From contig CAJQNM010000128.1 of the NCBI GenBank assembly GCA_905479665.1, forward strand, positions 1 through 6,569: a stretch of 6,569 nucleotides of DNA. Direction: 5' to 3'. Below are positions 5,633 to 6,569 of this stretch, piece after piece; position 1 is the stretch's first letter; every line of letters begins with the position of its first letter. Source of the DNA: an uncultured Saprospiraceae bacterium. GTDB lineage: Bacteria; Bacteroidota; Bacteroidia; Chitinophagales; Saprospiraceae. The translations under genes were made by a program, and so were the position numbers. Under the pieces are notes generated by a model. It was given only the letters and a program-made list of their open reading frames with translations. It was not told where the DNA came from and did not search any database.

Positions 5633-6569
5633 TCTTCCCAAAAGTCAGGTTTAATATTGGACGAAAATGTGGTGCAATCTGTACAGGCTTCTTTATAAAT
5701 GTGCAGTAGCTTATATGCGTCCGCGGTCTCATAGTCGTGAATCTGGTATCCTTGCCGCTCGAGTTTATCAATCAGGGTCGCAGTAGGTAATATTTTTTCT
5801 CTTGTGCAATCTTCAAAATAGGGCGGAAACTCAAATCCAAAATCCTTATAATTAAAATAGATCCTTTTCTTGGAAACGGCAGAGACCTCAAAAAATCCCA
5901 TCACCTTTTCATCAGGCTCCATGAGTGACTCCAAATTACCGGGCACAAATCCGGGCTGGCCCTGCGACAATACGCTCGTTGAAACCCCCAGCTCATTTAA
6001 TGTGCGGAAGAAGGTGTATGCCTCTAGACTTTGCACATATTGCTTGACCTCAATGCTGTATCGTTCTCTCAAGGCAAAATCTACTTTGGATAAGAAAAGA
6101 ATGGGATAATGAAAAACACGCTTCTGCGCAAATTCGGCGGTTGAGCTCTGCAAAATGCCGGCTGAACGGTATGATGAATAACAGACTGTTTCGGGTTTTC
6201 TGGGAGTCAGCTTGATGTCGTAGAAACCCGTCCTAAAATCATAGTCTTCGATAGACCAGTCCCAATCACTCGGCTTGGGTACTTTGATTTTGTAGGTCGA
6301 CTCAAATTCGTAGCGAAAATACTTTGCCTCTCCTTCTTTTGAGTCCACAAAAACCTGGATCCCTTCTATCCCACCTTCCAAACCTTGTTCGGGATAGACC
6401 CGTTCTATGTCAACCACTGGAGGCAGAAGAACTTGCTTTGAGCAATAGCTCTTCCCATTCTGTGTTGAAATTTTTAAGGTATAGCCTACGCCTGGCACGG
6501 CTTGAAAGGCTTCGTTGGAAAGGTACTGACCGGTACCTAGATCTTCACTAAATTCAAAAACGCGACCAT
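5629..6569 (-). CDS. DUF4249 family lipoprotein, 5'-truncated by the window edge
   Basis: The frame is open from the right edge (first full codon at 6567) to TGA at 5631-5629, giving 312 residues. The missing part corresponds to about 80 residues, including the lipoprotein signal. The GTG at 6498 is only an internal Val: upstream residues GRVFEFSEDLGTGQYLSN align with the paralogue's THAFSFDEGSGTYYSD region. Other matched blocks are YFRYEFESTYK/YFRYEYEETYK, VKQYVQSLEAYTFF/VKQYVQTLESYTFY, LSQGQPGFVPGN/LSQGQPGYVTGN, and the tail CTDC...KPDFWEE. Cysteines at visible residues 129, 254, 295 and 298 correspond to the paralogue's 210, 334, 382 and 385; Cys42 is unique. The C-terminal third differs most (residues about 258-290). 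It is the upstream member of the operon. Its own upstream neighbour is out of view and may be a TonB-dependent receptor, by analogy with other DUF4249 loci. Confidence 0.85.
   Translation of the reverse strand, partial: GRVFEFSEDLGTGQYLSNEAFQAVPGVGYTLKISTQNGKSYCSKQVLLPPVVDIERVYPEQGLEGGIEGIQVFVDSKEGEAKYFRYEFESTYKIKVPKPSDWDWSIEDYDFRTGFYDIKLTPRKPETVCYSSYRSAGILQSSTAEFAQKRVFHYPILFLSKVDFALRERYSIEVKQYVQSLEAYTFFRTLNELGVSTSVLSQGQPGFVPGNLESLMEPDEKVMGFFEVSAVSKKRIYFNYKDFGFEFPPYFEDCTREKILPTATLIDKLERQGYQIHDYETADAYKLLHIYKEACTDCTTFSSNIKPDFWEE

Noticed and set aside
5630..5641. TTG at 5641 as the start of the complete DUF4249 gene
   Set aside because: The ATG three codons later gives the classic ATGA overlap and a proper lipoprotein signal, so TTG is unnecessary here.

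Overview
The window looks like chromosomal DNA of a member of the Bacteroidota, probably a Cytophagales-type environmental lineage. The evidence is two tandem DUF4249 outer-membrane-type lipoproteins, a secreted protein combining macroglobulin-like domains with a TonB-plug-like module, a DUF6364-type antitoxin remnant, and a good match to the Bacteroidota promoter (TTG, 21 nt, TAnnTTTG). There are no rRNA or tRNA genes, no CRISPR array and no recognisable insertion sequence.

Left part (1-1413, plus strand): the 3' portion of a gene for a protein with two consecutive glycerophosphodiester phosphodiesterase (GDPD) domains. The reading frame breaks by one base near position 835, inside the second domain's catalytic His-Asp motif. 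It converges, 15 nt apart, with a complete minus-strand DUF2867 gene (1429-1965).

Middle part (about 1966-2699): a gene-poor stretch that I read as a decayed type II toxin-antitoxin module on the minus strand. A DUF6364-like antitoxin has a one-base frameshift. Its restored stop overlaps by ATGA the start of a PIN-like toxin that keeps only its first residues. The toxin has lost its first catalytic Asp and stops after 11 codons. A further 52-codon open stretch in the same frame is of unknown origin. A 16-bp perfect palindrome lies between this debris and the DUF2867 gene.

Right part (2700-6569, minus strand): a tightly packed operon, read from the right edge leftwards. It holds a 5'-truncated DUF4249 lipoprotein, a second DUF4249 lipoprotein joined to it by an ATGA overlap, and a 581-residue secreted MG2/carboxypeptidase-regulatory/plug-like protein whose start lies inside the preceding gene. 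The two DUF4249 proteins are clear paralogues sharing four conserved cysteines and a KPDFW tail. Such genes commonly accompany TonB-dependent receptors, so an outer-membrane uptake or surface function is likely. The receptor itself is not in view and the substrate is unknown.

No wholly new system is evident. The points most worth checking are the two one-base frameshifts (real decay or sequencing error), the toxin-antitoxin relic, and the non-ATG start of the MG2-like gene at a junction that copies the one upstream.
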